This document shows, piece after piece, positions 37,169 to 49,200 of a stretch of DNA of 64,000 nucleotides. Position numbers and translations under genes: made by a program. The number at the start of each line of letters is the position of its first letter. Positions within the stretch are counted from its first letter, which is position 1. The notes beneath the pieces are model-generated. The model saw only the letters and a list, made by a program, of their open reading frames with translations. It was not told the DNA's origin and ran no database searches. Source of the stretch: Davidsoniella eucalypti (lineage: Eukaryota; Ascomycota; Sordariomycetes; Microascales; Ceratocystidaceae); assembly GCA_004009845.1 (NCBI GenBank), contig RMBW01000130.1:23780-87779 (forward strand), given 5' to 3'.

Positions 37169-38380
37169 AGCCGTAATAATGCCAACCAGACAGTAAAGCA
37201 GATCTTGCCGTAAAGATGGAAGGCCCATTGGGACGAGCAGACTCTGTTTCCTCTGCCTGATTTCCTGCTTTGTTCAACAAACCTCAACTAAATTTGATCT
37301 GCTCACTGCAACACTGCATCTTATTTTGGCTGCGAGACAGGGTTCTTAACGATGTGTCCCAGAAATCTGGGAAAGACAAACATCATCTCTCCTCTGAGAA
37401 GACGGCATGAGGAGAAAGAAGCAACAGCCAATGGCGTTGGGGAGAAGAAAGAATAGACTGCGATCTAGACCTGGCTATCAGACGTCTAAGTCGGTCTGGA
37501 CTGCGCATTGTTTCCTCTTTCTGTCTTTTAGCCACATAGCAGGGGTTTTGTCGCTTTCTTTTTTTATTCTCTTATTATTTGTGGGCTGAAAAAAGTGTTA
37601 GTGTTGCTTGAACTATAGTAAGTAGCTATCATAGCATAAGATCATAGAAGTCACGCTGATGTAGTCTTTGTTACTATGCCTATTTCCTCCTAATTCCCCT
37701 TGTGACCGTGATCACGTGAAGCTTATCACAATGCTGTCTTTTCGGCACCGCAGTTCAGCAATAAAAAACTGAGTCCAAGATGCCCTGCGCCTCTCTCTTC
37801 CCCAGTCTAGTCCATCCATCCGTTCGGGCCTGCTAGCACAACATACGATCTTGTTTTTTGCTAAGATCCATCTAGAACCCCAAACACCCTGATTCCGCAA
37901 CAAGGCGGACTAGAGTAGATCGGACAATGTATGTGAGCTAGGCTGCTGCCAGTGGCTCGTTATGATTTCAGCGGCCGAGATTTATATAGACCATAGTGTA
38001 CAGTGGACTGAGCCGTACTATAATGTATCAATGTGCTACGCTGTGTCGCCCTGTTATAGAGGTGTTCTTTTAACCTAACTTCCAATATCAAGGAATCCAT
38101 CTGAGCTGATCAAGAGCGAAAGCGAGCTGTGCTAAATTACTGCTGTCGTCGTGCCCGGCGCTATGGTTAGAGGATCTCCGGATGGCAGTTTGCCACTAAG
38201 CAAGCATGACATCAGCTAAGGTTAGCTAGCTTTTTTTTCTCTCGTCTTGTTTTTATTCTCCCTCTCCTTCCCTGTCTTGATTTTCATGGAACTGCGGGTT
38301 TTCTTTATTTCCTCGATCCGTGCGATTTACGCTTTTCCTCTTTTCTCGGTGCCGTTTTTCTAACTTAGCTGCTTTTCTTT

Positions 38381-39127
38381 GATTTGATTTGATTTGATTT
38401 GATTATATTTAACGTCTACCTAAATCACTAAGATCATACGACGCCGGATTGGTTACCGGACAGATATTTAACGTCCTCCGCTCGACAACTCAATAGCTTT
38501 GTATGTGCGGGACGAGACCGTCCCCTAGCCCCGAAGAACTAGTGGTCCATACCTCCACTATGAGCAGCAAAAACAAATACAAAAAAAAAAAAAAAAAAAA
38601 AGCAGTGCATCCACAAAAACTATTCCCCAAAAGACAGATCCACAAAACCAACTCCTAAGTGGAGCTACCATCCCCACTATTCAGTGAGCCTCCAAGAGGC
38701 TGGTGATCGTGGCCGTAAGAATGAAAAATTTGGCGTAATCGAGTCGGGTGCTATGGATGAAGCAACAGCGACAAGATTCCCGCGCCGCGGGGTCGGGCAT
38801 CCGGAACCTTCAAAAGGCTACCCGCCGTGTGTGAGTATGGCTCCCTGAGGTGAGTGGATAGACTCGGGAGACCAACGATCGAAAAGGTGCGGGGTCGGTC
38901 GCTGGTGAGAACATCCCTCGAGAGGGGAAATCGGGCTCAAGGCCTCACGAAACGGTGCTTCGAAGACGACAAGTGTCGAAAAAGAAAACGAGAATGGACA
39001 GCAGCATTGGGGATATGTGCTGGTCGCTCTTAAAACCCACGACGAAGGGGAAAAATTCGTCTTTGGACGGAGGGGGAGGTACTCGAACTCAAAGGTACCC
39101 CCCCGAGGGTTGTAGGAGGGAAGGTTG
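38381..39127 (-). mobile_element. 747-bp non-LTR-type retroelement insertion
   Basis: The 15-mer TAGCTGCTTTTCTTT occurs at 38366-38380 and 39128-39142, bounding 747 bp. On the minus strand the element ends in about five ATCAA units after TAGGTAGACGTTAAATATA, a simple-repeat tail typical of some LINE and SINE families. It contains an internal homopolymer (about 23 A on the plus strand, 38580-38602) and a GC-rich 5' part (38760-39120). An open frame on the minus strand (to 38818) has no recognised domain. No reverse transcriptase is visible, so this is either a 5'-truncated LINE or a non-autonomous element using LINE machinery. Confidence 0.82.
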
Positions 39128-40109
39128 TAGCTGCTTTTCTTTTGTCTTGCTGTTCGTCTTTTAAGGAGCGCTTTGAGAGACAAGTCTTGTTCCTTATCCA
39201 GTAGAAATAGACGACAAAACGAGAGAAGAAATAATCCTTGTGAGAAAACATGGATTTCGAGATGCTGAGAAGCTTTTAATTGGTGTTCTTTCACTTCTTA
39301 CCACCGTTATGAAAGCTGAATAGCAAGCAGAATCGTAGATGGAACTAATAAATTTCCGTAGCAAGTCGAGACATGAGGCCGTTTTCCATTCTCACTTCTC
39401 CAGTTCGGCTCTCCTTTGTACGGCTGACAAACTCGTGACTAAGCCAAACCAACATAACAGTCTATGGGAAATTCACGTCAGATCATTATTGCCATAATCT
39501 CTAAAGCTGACTGAATTTCCCGCACCCATCACGTGAAGATAGGAGAACAATTAGACGGTTAAGTGATGGTGATAAGTGATAGTTATGCTTGTTATCATAT
39601 ATGGGTCACATCTGAGGCATATCAGATAACTTTTTCTTAGAATACTGATAGAAGATTCTAAAAAATATGAGATCGAATTCATAAAGGAAAAAAGCCCAGA
39701 GTTGGACTTTGTCTCAACATAGTTCACTTTTGCTCTAGTTCTCTTTCCATTTAAATCTTTCCCTTAGCCTTTCTCTACTATAAACACGAGTACATATGGG
39801 CATCTGGGTTTTATTGGCTGACCGGTTGAAAACTCGAAAAACGGCATCTTTTGGAGAAAACGGAGACAACAGAGTGCGGAACTAAGACAACAGCAATGCT
39901 GTGTTGTTGATGCAGGTCGGACTTGTTCACTAAACATTTCCAATCGATACTAGGATACTAGGATACTAGAATAACTGGGCTCAGCTTAGCCTCGTTTGCT
40001 AGATATTCATGCTGGACATTCACATGGGTTAGTCGTTTTCTTACAAGTACTTGCTAATCACAAGTCAGCTTGACCTATAATGTTTTGCTCATATGCATAT
40101 GCATTGTAT

Positions 40110-40268
40110 ATTTATTTATTTGTTTAATCTTTTACGTCTTTATATCGATCACATGAATCCGACCCTAGTGAATCGTTAGACATTGAGAAACCCTAATGGT
40201 CCTCGAAGATCCCCTCCATAATGGAGATCCGAGCAAAAGACAGAAAACAAGAACAAATTTCGAAGTGG
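40110..40268 (+). repeat. Decayed retroelement fragment (copy B)
   Basis: Matches copy A (minus strand of 30447-30622). In the core there are 9 substitutions, of which 8 are transitions, all with A or T in this copy where copy A has G or C. Both copies are preceded by TTTA-unit repeats. No intact frame is present. The transition bias resembles RIP, but the sample is small. Confidence 0.65.
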
Positions 40269-43200
40269 AAAAGACAAGCAGCGCTGGCTTGACTTGTTTC
40301 TTCAAAAGCCTAATAGGGAGCCAACACACGTTCTATCCAGTGCCGACTAATAAATATCCCTGTCTATAGTATCAGCTCACTTTCTTTGCTTTCTTTTCAT
40401 GGGTGAGATCTCATTCATGAGACATGGAGGAAGTATATACATGCATTGAACACATGTAGATAGCAGAGCAACAATGAATATAAAAATACACATTTGTATT
40501 AACGCTTATGGCATAACCAGCTAATGCAAAGCGTACATATTTTGCTTTTCATGTCAGAAAACGGCGGTTCGGCTGGTCCGAAGTATTAATCCTATTCCAA
40601 TATTCCTAGTTGCATAATACTTTCTTTGAATTGATTGTACATGTGAATGATGAGCATTTTTGTAGTTGAATGACTTTGATAAAAAAGAGCCTGGATGCAT
40701 GCATTTTCGCTATGTAAGGCAGAAATATCACGAAAAAAAGTCAACTTAAAGATATAGAGTGTCAGTTCTACCAATATAATAATAATCTAAGGTGGTCTAG
40801 GCTACAGAGCATCGTTCGGTTTTTGTAGATCTTCTTCCTTTTAAGTTTGTGGATGGCACGTGAGGATGAGAGATCTTTCTAATCTTGCCCTTTGTCGTAC
40901 CATTCTCTAATGTGACGGTGCAAGCACATGTTAAGACTTTTCACAGAAATCAGAATATCCCTATAGTCTAGCCTGGTATTAGTATATACGACTACTTCCG
41001 TCATATATAGCTTATGTGTTCATGTCAACTAAAAAACCCCAATTTAGTAACATTTCCACAAACATAGTAGTAGCTCATACTTTGTTGAAGCTACCAATTA
41101 GTGTGTCATGGTGGAGAGCTAATTTAGGTATGAACCCTTTAGTCTTGAATCCAGTACTAAGAAAGAGACATAGCACGCTGTATGAGAAACTTTTCATACC
41201 TTTGAACATTGTGTGAATGGGTTCATCATTCGTTCCTACGAGTTAGGTTAGCCTTGAAAGAGAAAATAGAATCAATTAGACCAGTCTAGGCCCTGTCAGT
41301 CAACGCTTAGTCTGTGGAAAAAAAGTAAGAAAAAAAGGTTGCCTGCAGGGTGGTCACGAAGGACCCAATTTTGCCATGTGTTTGAACGATGGCCCGCGCA
41401 ACTCAATAGACTATTTATTTTTCCTTTTCTATCCCCCCGGGCCGTCAGCATATTTGATATGACACCATTCCTAAGAAGAAAAAATTGTATGATGCCTTGC
41501 TACAGCTATCCGGCTTTGAATTAACCAAGTATAGATATGATCTGTTTTGGGCTCGGGGCTTAGCCGCACATGGGACACAAAGGTGGTGAGGGATAGAGAA
41601 AAGCACCTCAACCTCAGTGGACGTATTGAAAATACACTACTATTTCTGATGTTGTGTTATAGAAATGACGTTGAGGCATATAATAAAACGGGTAACTGCT
41701 GGTCTTCTATCAGCTAAAGCTGTGATACTTTCCATAAATTTAGGATAGATAATTCAAAAAATAGGTAACTGCCGTCTCTGTAGCGTTATAACAAACATTT
41801 GAATCAAATTTGTGCTCAAGTTCGAGCCGAATATTTTGGAAACTACTTGTAATTATAGCCGCATGTGGGCATGAGGAAAATATGTCGTTACTCCTGACTT
41901 CTATTCTTCTTAACAAGACTATAGGCCATAGCTAAAATATGTACTACTAGTTATATTGACAACATATGTATCTCTTTTTTCATTCTTTCGGCATGGGACA
42001 AGTTCTAGGCCTTGCCACCTAACGAAAATATGTGCATCGTGTGCTGCGCCATGATATGCATAGTTACGCTTCCTATCTAACCCAAGATGCAAGCCAATCA
42101 AGATTTTCGTTGCCCTTCAAAGAAAATGATACGCATGCGCACCGATGGTAGAAACTTTGAACCGCCATTATGGCCTGACCTTCGCTAATAGTACTTTAGG
42201 CGTGTGAGTAGAAGAAACAGAGCCCGGAGATACGGTGGAACGTGTCTTTCATGGCCACCCAAGTGTCTGTCAGCAACAAGAAAATGATTCTAGAACATTA
42301 TTGTTTTTGTTAATGTAGGATGTTATATTAAGGCATTCAATATTTCATTATAGATATAGACAAAGACAAGAAATGTGAACGTAGGAGGACTTTACGCCTA
42401 TCACTATGACCTGATTTTTTCACGTCATCCATAAGCTCAACTCTCATTAAAAACTCATAATAACTACACATATATCGGGTACTTTCATTGAAACTTCATA
42501 TCTGCTATTGAATATACATCTAGCAAATAAAATCCCATCAATGGTCAGCAAAAAACATCCTTTTCAGTACAGTAGGAAGTGGATACACCGAGCCTACGTT
42601 CATCATCACACACATGTACATACTATAATAATCATAACAGAGTGGCATGATAAGGCGTAGACTCTGACAGCCCAATCTCACATGAGACTGAGACCAACAC
42701 AACATGTCGAATGAGAAAAAAAAGTCGTATCATACAGACATATTTCGATGAACATGCTCACGCGACCTGTCCCACTACCTTACGAAAATTGCAGCTATGG
42801 CATGTAAAGATTCCTTTGTATATAGACGGGCCGATTTAGTAACTGATACTGTCGAACAATGAACAAAACTGAAGGACAGACCCTTGGTTAACTACTATAG
42901 ACATTCAAATAATTGCCATCGGGCAACAATTAGTGACTATCAGACCAATATAATTCCTACTTGTTGAGGAGGCGTAATTGATCAGGGTTGACTAAACTCG
43001 CCGTACAATGTAAACCTCGTTATGGCTACACATGGCCGCTGTTAGTTCGCCTGGTTAATGCTGTAAGGTGGGGGACGAAAGAGGCTAGGCCGTGGTCTTC
43101 GGGCCAAAGCTTTCTAATAGTGATGTATATATACGCAAAGGGGTATAAGAATGAATAAAGAAATAGTAATAAAGCATCACTCCTTCCATTTGACGCTTGC

Positions 43201-46200
43201 GAAAACACGAATATTTTTTTTGCTTCCTTCTTTTCTATTGTCATGACTCCATGGGGTGATCCTTTGAAGCTTAACCGTCTAGTTGGTACAGTGCCATGAC
43301 AAAATGATTCTGCAATGTTCAGGCTGAGAAACAGGGCCAACCAACAAGTTGACGGTGGCTCAAAAGGAGAAAACATTGATATCTATCAAAGTGTTTTGTA
43401 AGACGATCTTTCTGCAACAGTAGGGGCGTGTATAGAAAAAGGGAAAGCAAAAGAGACTGCAGTACAGGAGGTGAACACAGCCCGTATGGCCTTGCTTACA
43501 CCATGGGTATTGTACCTGGAAACGGCATATGATCTTCAGTTTTCTCCTACCTCGTGGCCTAGAGAGACGGGCATTCCAGAAAATAGACGGGGATCCTGGC
43601 TAGTCTAGATCTAGTTCAAGTCTAAATCAAACCGTTGAGGAGGTAGTAATGGATGTACGAGTCTAGAATATATGTATGTACACACAGATATCACATACAT
43701 CCAAAGTAGGTAGTGATGAAAAAGGAAATCGAGATATTCAATGATCCTTGACGTTGTAACTCACAGCTATAAGCGGGCGTAGACGAAGACTTCACTTGAT
43801 GGATAAAATGGGGGTTTTTCGTCTTTGGTCGTAATTTAGAGACATGTATGCATTATACTTGCAGATATTTCGACCACATGAGCTGAGAGCGATAAGGCAC
43901 GGCACGGTCGAGTTTAACATTGTAGTCTGGTAAGACCGGAGGCCATACAAATTCTAGGCCGTCTTGTCAGCCTAGTACAAAGATTCTTCCAAGACTCACG
44001 TTCCAAGCGTAAGACAAACAACAAACTATTTTGTTCCAAAGCTCTAGCAAAGCTTCGGACCCTGCCGATGGTCAACAACTAGCCTGGAGAACAAAGTTAG
44101 ACTCCTAAAGTCAGTTGTACTAGTATCTGGATTTCGGCTTTATGCTCAGATTCTAACCAGCCAGAACCCTTGCTTGCTTAAGGACAAGGACTTGGGTTTT
44201 TTTTTCCTTTTTTTGCTTTCCTTAGTACAAGCCTTTTCATTCCCCACTTCGCTCTTCCCTTGCAGTTCCTATAGATACAGGCCGGCCCAGGCCTTATCAT
44301 TGTGCATGTTAGAAATAAACATGATCTTCCACACTTTTTGTCTTAGCGTCTTCAGAAGCTAAGCATCCGGGGATCCTCTGGATTTGGAAATATAGCTATA
44401 TTAATATTAAGCTTCAGTACTAGTTGGTAGCTAGCTATACAGATACAGATACAAACGGTGCTTTGACAAATAACACAGACATTAGCACGTTTTCCTATCT
44501 TCGCTTTTATTTGATTTCAGATCTAGCAAGGGCCTTGATCTTGGATGGCCGCTAAGGAGGGAGAGAATAAGAGCCTTACCTCAGAGCACCAAGAAAAATA
44601 CGATAGGCCGTGTAAGGAATACTACGGCCTTCCCATCATCATCGTCATCTTCTCAGGTCCATGCTCAATTTGATACGCACTGATATGCAATACTACGTCT
44701 GACTACGTATACCATTGTTTTGATAGCAAAAACCCACCAAATCGAGTATGTAGAAAGATGAAAATCGGTATTAGGAACGTGCAGATGTCGCTCCTTTACC
44801 AGGCCTCCTGAGGGCCGGCTTCTATATCCCAGCCTATCTCGTATTTGTGAGGAGCTTTCTACCTACAGCACTCAATCTATTGTTAAGGAGAAGGACTTAG
44901 TCGGACGTTCGGGCTTCCTTTTGTCACTTGTAGACATACTGCATTAACAGCCAATGGCTGGCTGCCTCTTTGGCATATATACAGATGTAGTTGTACACAT
45001 ACATGTATAAGTTGCCTGAAGGGGTAACTGTTCGTGTTTGGACATGTCACTTTCACTGCCTACGGCTTGAAGGACAGGCTTGGCCACCCAGCTTCTCGGG
45101 TCGAGCTTGGACATAGCTATATGTATAATGCATGGCTTTGTGGCCAGGCATGCTTGTTTGGTAGTCCACATTTAAGTAATACGAGTTTATTGCTAGCGAA
45201 TTGTCAATATTCGATTGGAATTACGGTGAACAATATTTCAAAGCCACCTTAGTTTTGGGTGTTATCTCTGGTAAATGATAATCTTGCGGTTTCTTGATTC
45301 GTAGTCAGCCCCAGATTCCATATGAGGGATGTACCAGTCCCGTTGCCGCCTCGGTGCTTTTTTCTATCCTTATGCAGTTACGTACACCCAGTGTTTTCAT
45401 TTTTCTATCTAGAATGACCCTGAGGCCATGTGGCATTACATGTGAGCCATAAAAACACCATTCGGGGCCATTGGCAGATGAGGAACAAGCTTCGACCAAA
45501 CACGTTCTAGTTGTGAGCCCTAATATGCACAATGTTTTCTCAATTTTGAGCCTACATGCAGACTGCATTGGACCAATATTTTAGCAGTCATATTGCTATC
45601 TGTAGATGTCTACCTTGGCCAATGATATATCTATAAAGAGCTCTGTATCTAGTCAGAGGGCATGAGGCAATTCTCAGTGAATCGAGATGAGGTTTTACCA
45701 TTAGTACAATAGTATACAGTTTGAATATAACCATCATAGATGCAAAAACTGGTGATAAAAAGTTACACTATATACAACACCCCTGAATGGCATGATATAG
45801 CACAGTCAAAGTCCATATCTTTTCGATTTCCTATGAACAACGCAATTTAGGTGAGAAATTCGCGTGTTTTGGTCATCAATCAGTCAAACTAGATGTGATA
45901 TCATCTTCATTATCAACTCATTTATATTTCAACAGGAAGATCACAGAATTTACTCAAGTAGTTGGGGCGTCTTAGTATGACAAAAATAAGCCGGGAAATA
46001 AAGTAGCCCAGCCCGATCTGCAATCTTGCCTGGCGCTAAACTTTCTCTTCAACATATCAAGAGAATTATCCTAAAAACTAGCTTTGTGAGCATGGCTGCT
46101 AACCATTAACAACTTCCCTGTTTGTTATTTATCACCTCGCTGTTGGAGATTCTAGTAGCACTAGTACTTGGTGATGTGAATATTACTAATTGTAATGACC

Positions 46201-49200
46201 GGTATGTATTGCCTAGAGTATGGCACTTGATCAGTTAACTAGGCTACCCACAAAATTTAGAAGCACCAAGTTGTTGTTTGCTATCACCAAAGAACAAGAA
46301 AGGCAATGTTTCTATATTGCCCCATACTATGCCATCGAAAAATAACCCCATCCGTGCCTATAGTGCCTAGCACGGCACTAAGAAACCAAGGAACATGTTT
46401 ATTAGATATGTACCAAGCAACACCGAGGCCATGGTTCCATTTCCAAACTCTATTATCGCAAATCAGCAGCATGGTGGCCCTAGCTACAACCAAATATTTT
46501 ATATCTAACTACATGTTTGTATGTACATATATATACATTACATACTTGTACCAATCTTGGGCTTCACATTAAAGCAAGCAAGATAATGGGCGGCTGATAT
46601 TCTTTGTTTTTTTTTGGGGAGGGTTTCCACTTCATTTTCTCCCTGCTTCCTAGACTTGCAATCCTTGTTTTGCGCTGTTATTCCTTCTAATCCCCTGTCC
46701 CATGCCAGCCACATGGCTTTCCTTTTTTTTTTTCTCTTTTTTTTTCTCTTTTTTTTTTTATATAACTATATTTTTTTTAATATTACCATATTCTCTCATC
46801 GACTAGTTGACGTTGGCACTGGAACTGAGAGCTGAATTACTAAGTAATAACTGGCTCCGGGGACACCGTGTCTGAGAGCTTGTGACTATTGCCAATTCAC
46901 AGGTGCGCCAGACAGCAAGTCCACACAAATCGATTCGCTTAGCACACAAAACATGAACAGAAAACACACTAGCATAACCGCCGTTCATTTATTCAATCAC
47001 AAGATTGCCCGGTAACTAGACAGTCATGATTTGAATGTGAATGGTTGATTAAGCCCTGTACATGAGGCCGAAAGTTACCCCTTCGCTATTTTCTCTCAAT
47101 GAAGTACGAATTTATTTCATCCCCTACACGATCTTCTTTTCTAATCATCGTAGTGGTTGTCTACTTCTTCAATGGCGCTTTTTGCTCTCAAGATAAAAAC
47201 AAAAAAAATAAGATATCGGCTAGTTATTCACTAGTTCGCTATTTGGATTGCTCTCCATCTAACAACGCAAGGGCAATTACGACGCCTTGAGGAGAATTTC
47301 ATCCAGCGTTTGTCCTATTTGCGGTCGAGGTCGAATATCGAGTCCTTAGCGCGGAGAGACTCGATAACAGACCAAATCCACGTGCCGCTCCTGCCGTGCA
47401 AAACACTACGCACCGACCACATCAGCAATCCACAAAGATACATATCACCCGCTCTATCGGGGCTTTTTATTTCTGGCCTAGGTTTTTTAGCCTTGACACT
47501 GTTGTTGTCTCTTGTTTCTCAAGAACAAGATTGATTGATAGCTGACCAAATCTCCCTGCAACAAAGGTTGTTCCGCGATTGAAAAGCTGAGGGAGAAAGA
47601 GGAAGGGCAGAACTATTCATAAAGCCTATGATATTTGTCCGCGAGTTTATGAGGCAAGAGGAACAGGCTTTCCCATATTCAGCTCAAGAGAGCTTCAACC
47701 ACTTGTTTCTCAACAAGCGAATAGATAAGAATGTACTCTTGCTAGTGAGCAAAAAGCCAGGATTCTCGGTCTCGATTATCGATACGCGACACGAAGTCGA
47801 TGATCGAGATATAATGCTCTTCTTTTTATTTTATGGATCAATGCTCTGTTACTATCTATTTTCATCTCCTTATCGTACTCTAGTCATTTTTCATTGTAGT
47901 TATCTACATATATACCCTTTATTTAAAAAATATAATCGATGTACAGAGTGGGGAGGAGAATCTGTTTGATCATGGTGTATGATTCCAAGACAAGATTGCT
48001 ATAGCTAGCTAGGATGCCACCTCGCTACCGCGGCCAGGTCTTTCAGCACAAGATATCGCCTGATCTTTCATAGCCCGTCTCTTCTATAGCTAACTTGTTT
48101 ATTATTTGTATCCAGCTTTTTGTATCCATTTCCTCCACGGCCGAAAGGAATTCACATTCTCCAAGCAATCTTAAACAGATACCTATTTTCTCTTTTTGCA
48201 ATATACAACAAAATAACATACATATACAGATATGTTGCCCCTTCATTCGCTTTGATTATGGCGGTAGCAAATAGCGAATCAAATCAAGATAACTGACTCA
48301 GGTGTGCCAAATCTGAAGTAATGAAACCCGTAAAGCAACCTAACTCACTGTATTATCCATCTATCATATTTGCATCTTTTCTTCCTTTATACGACTCTAT
48401 CTGCTATCTTTTTCCCAAGGAAACCCGCCAAATCATGGTAGCTAAGAGCTCACCTGTGGACTAATTCTACAATTAGTATCAAGAAATATTGATAGTTATT
48501 ATGGGAAGGAAGCTTGATCACAAGCCAAGCCTAAACCTTGCTCGTAGGGCTAAACTATTTCAACCACAAAGTCTCCTTTTCTCTCATTCCCAAGACGTGA
48601 GTATTCCGTAGGAAGATGTCGTAGAAGCAAAAATGCCCAAAGGACCGTTGTACGTTTATCCGTCCGTTGTTCCCTAACTTTACTTGTTATGTTCCTTGTA
48701 AGGGATCTTCGTAAGTTTACTGGACTCAACCAAGGGTTTTGCTGCGCCGCAACACTTAAGAGCTGCATCTCCACGATAATCCATGATACATCATACTAAA
48801 GTTGTTTTCTAAATACGAAGTGAAGTGTAAGTGTTGTATTGTGACCATGCGTGTCTGAAGGGATTATTAAGTAGATAATACCTAAGAGTTGGAAACTGAT
48901 ACCTCTACAAGGTGAGTACTTGAGAAGAAAAACCAAATGAACAAACATTGTCTTTGGCATAGTGAATTCTACCTTGGCTAGTATGATAATGCGAATCTCA
49001 AAACAAAGTATATACTAGGTATGATATTTTGCATGTCCTATCACATCTCATAGTATATTTCCTGTCCATCACATGGCCACTTTTCAAGCTTTTAGGGCCT
49101 GTGACATGCCATTATCAATCAAGTGAATGCACTCCGTGCTGATTTGGAGCCTGGTATAGAATATACAAGGCCTTGTGCTGTAGTATATAGGCTTAGAAGT

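Noticed and set aside
38818..39294. 158-codon minus-strand open frame over the 747-bp element
   Set aside because: It crosses the target duplication into flanking DNA and has no recognised domain, so it is not called as a gene.
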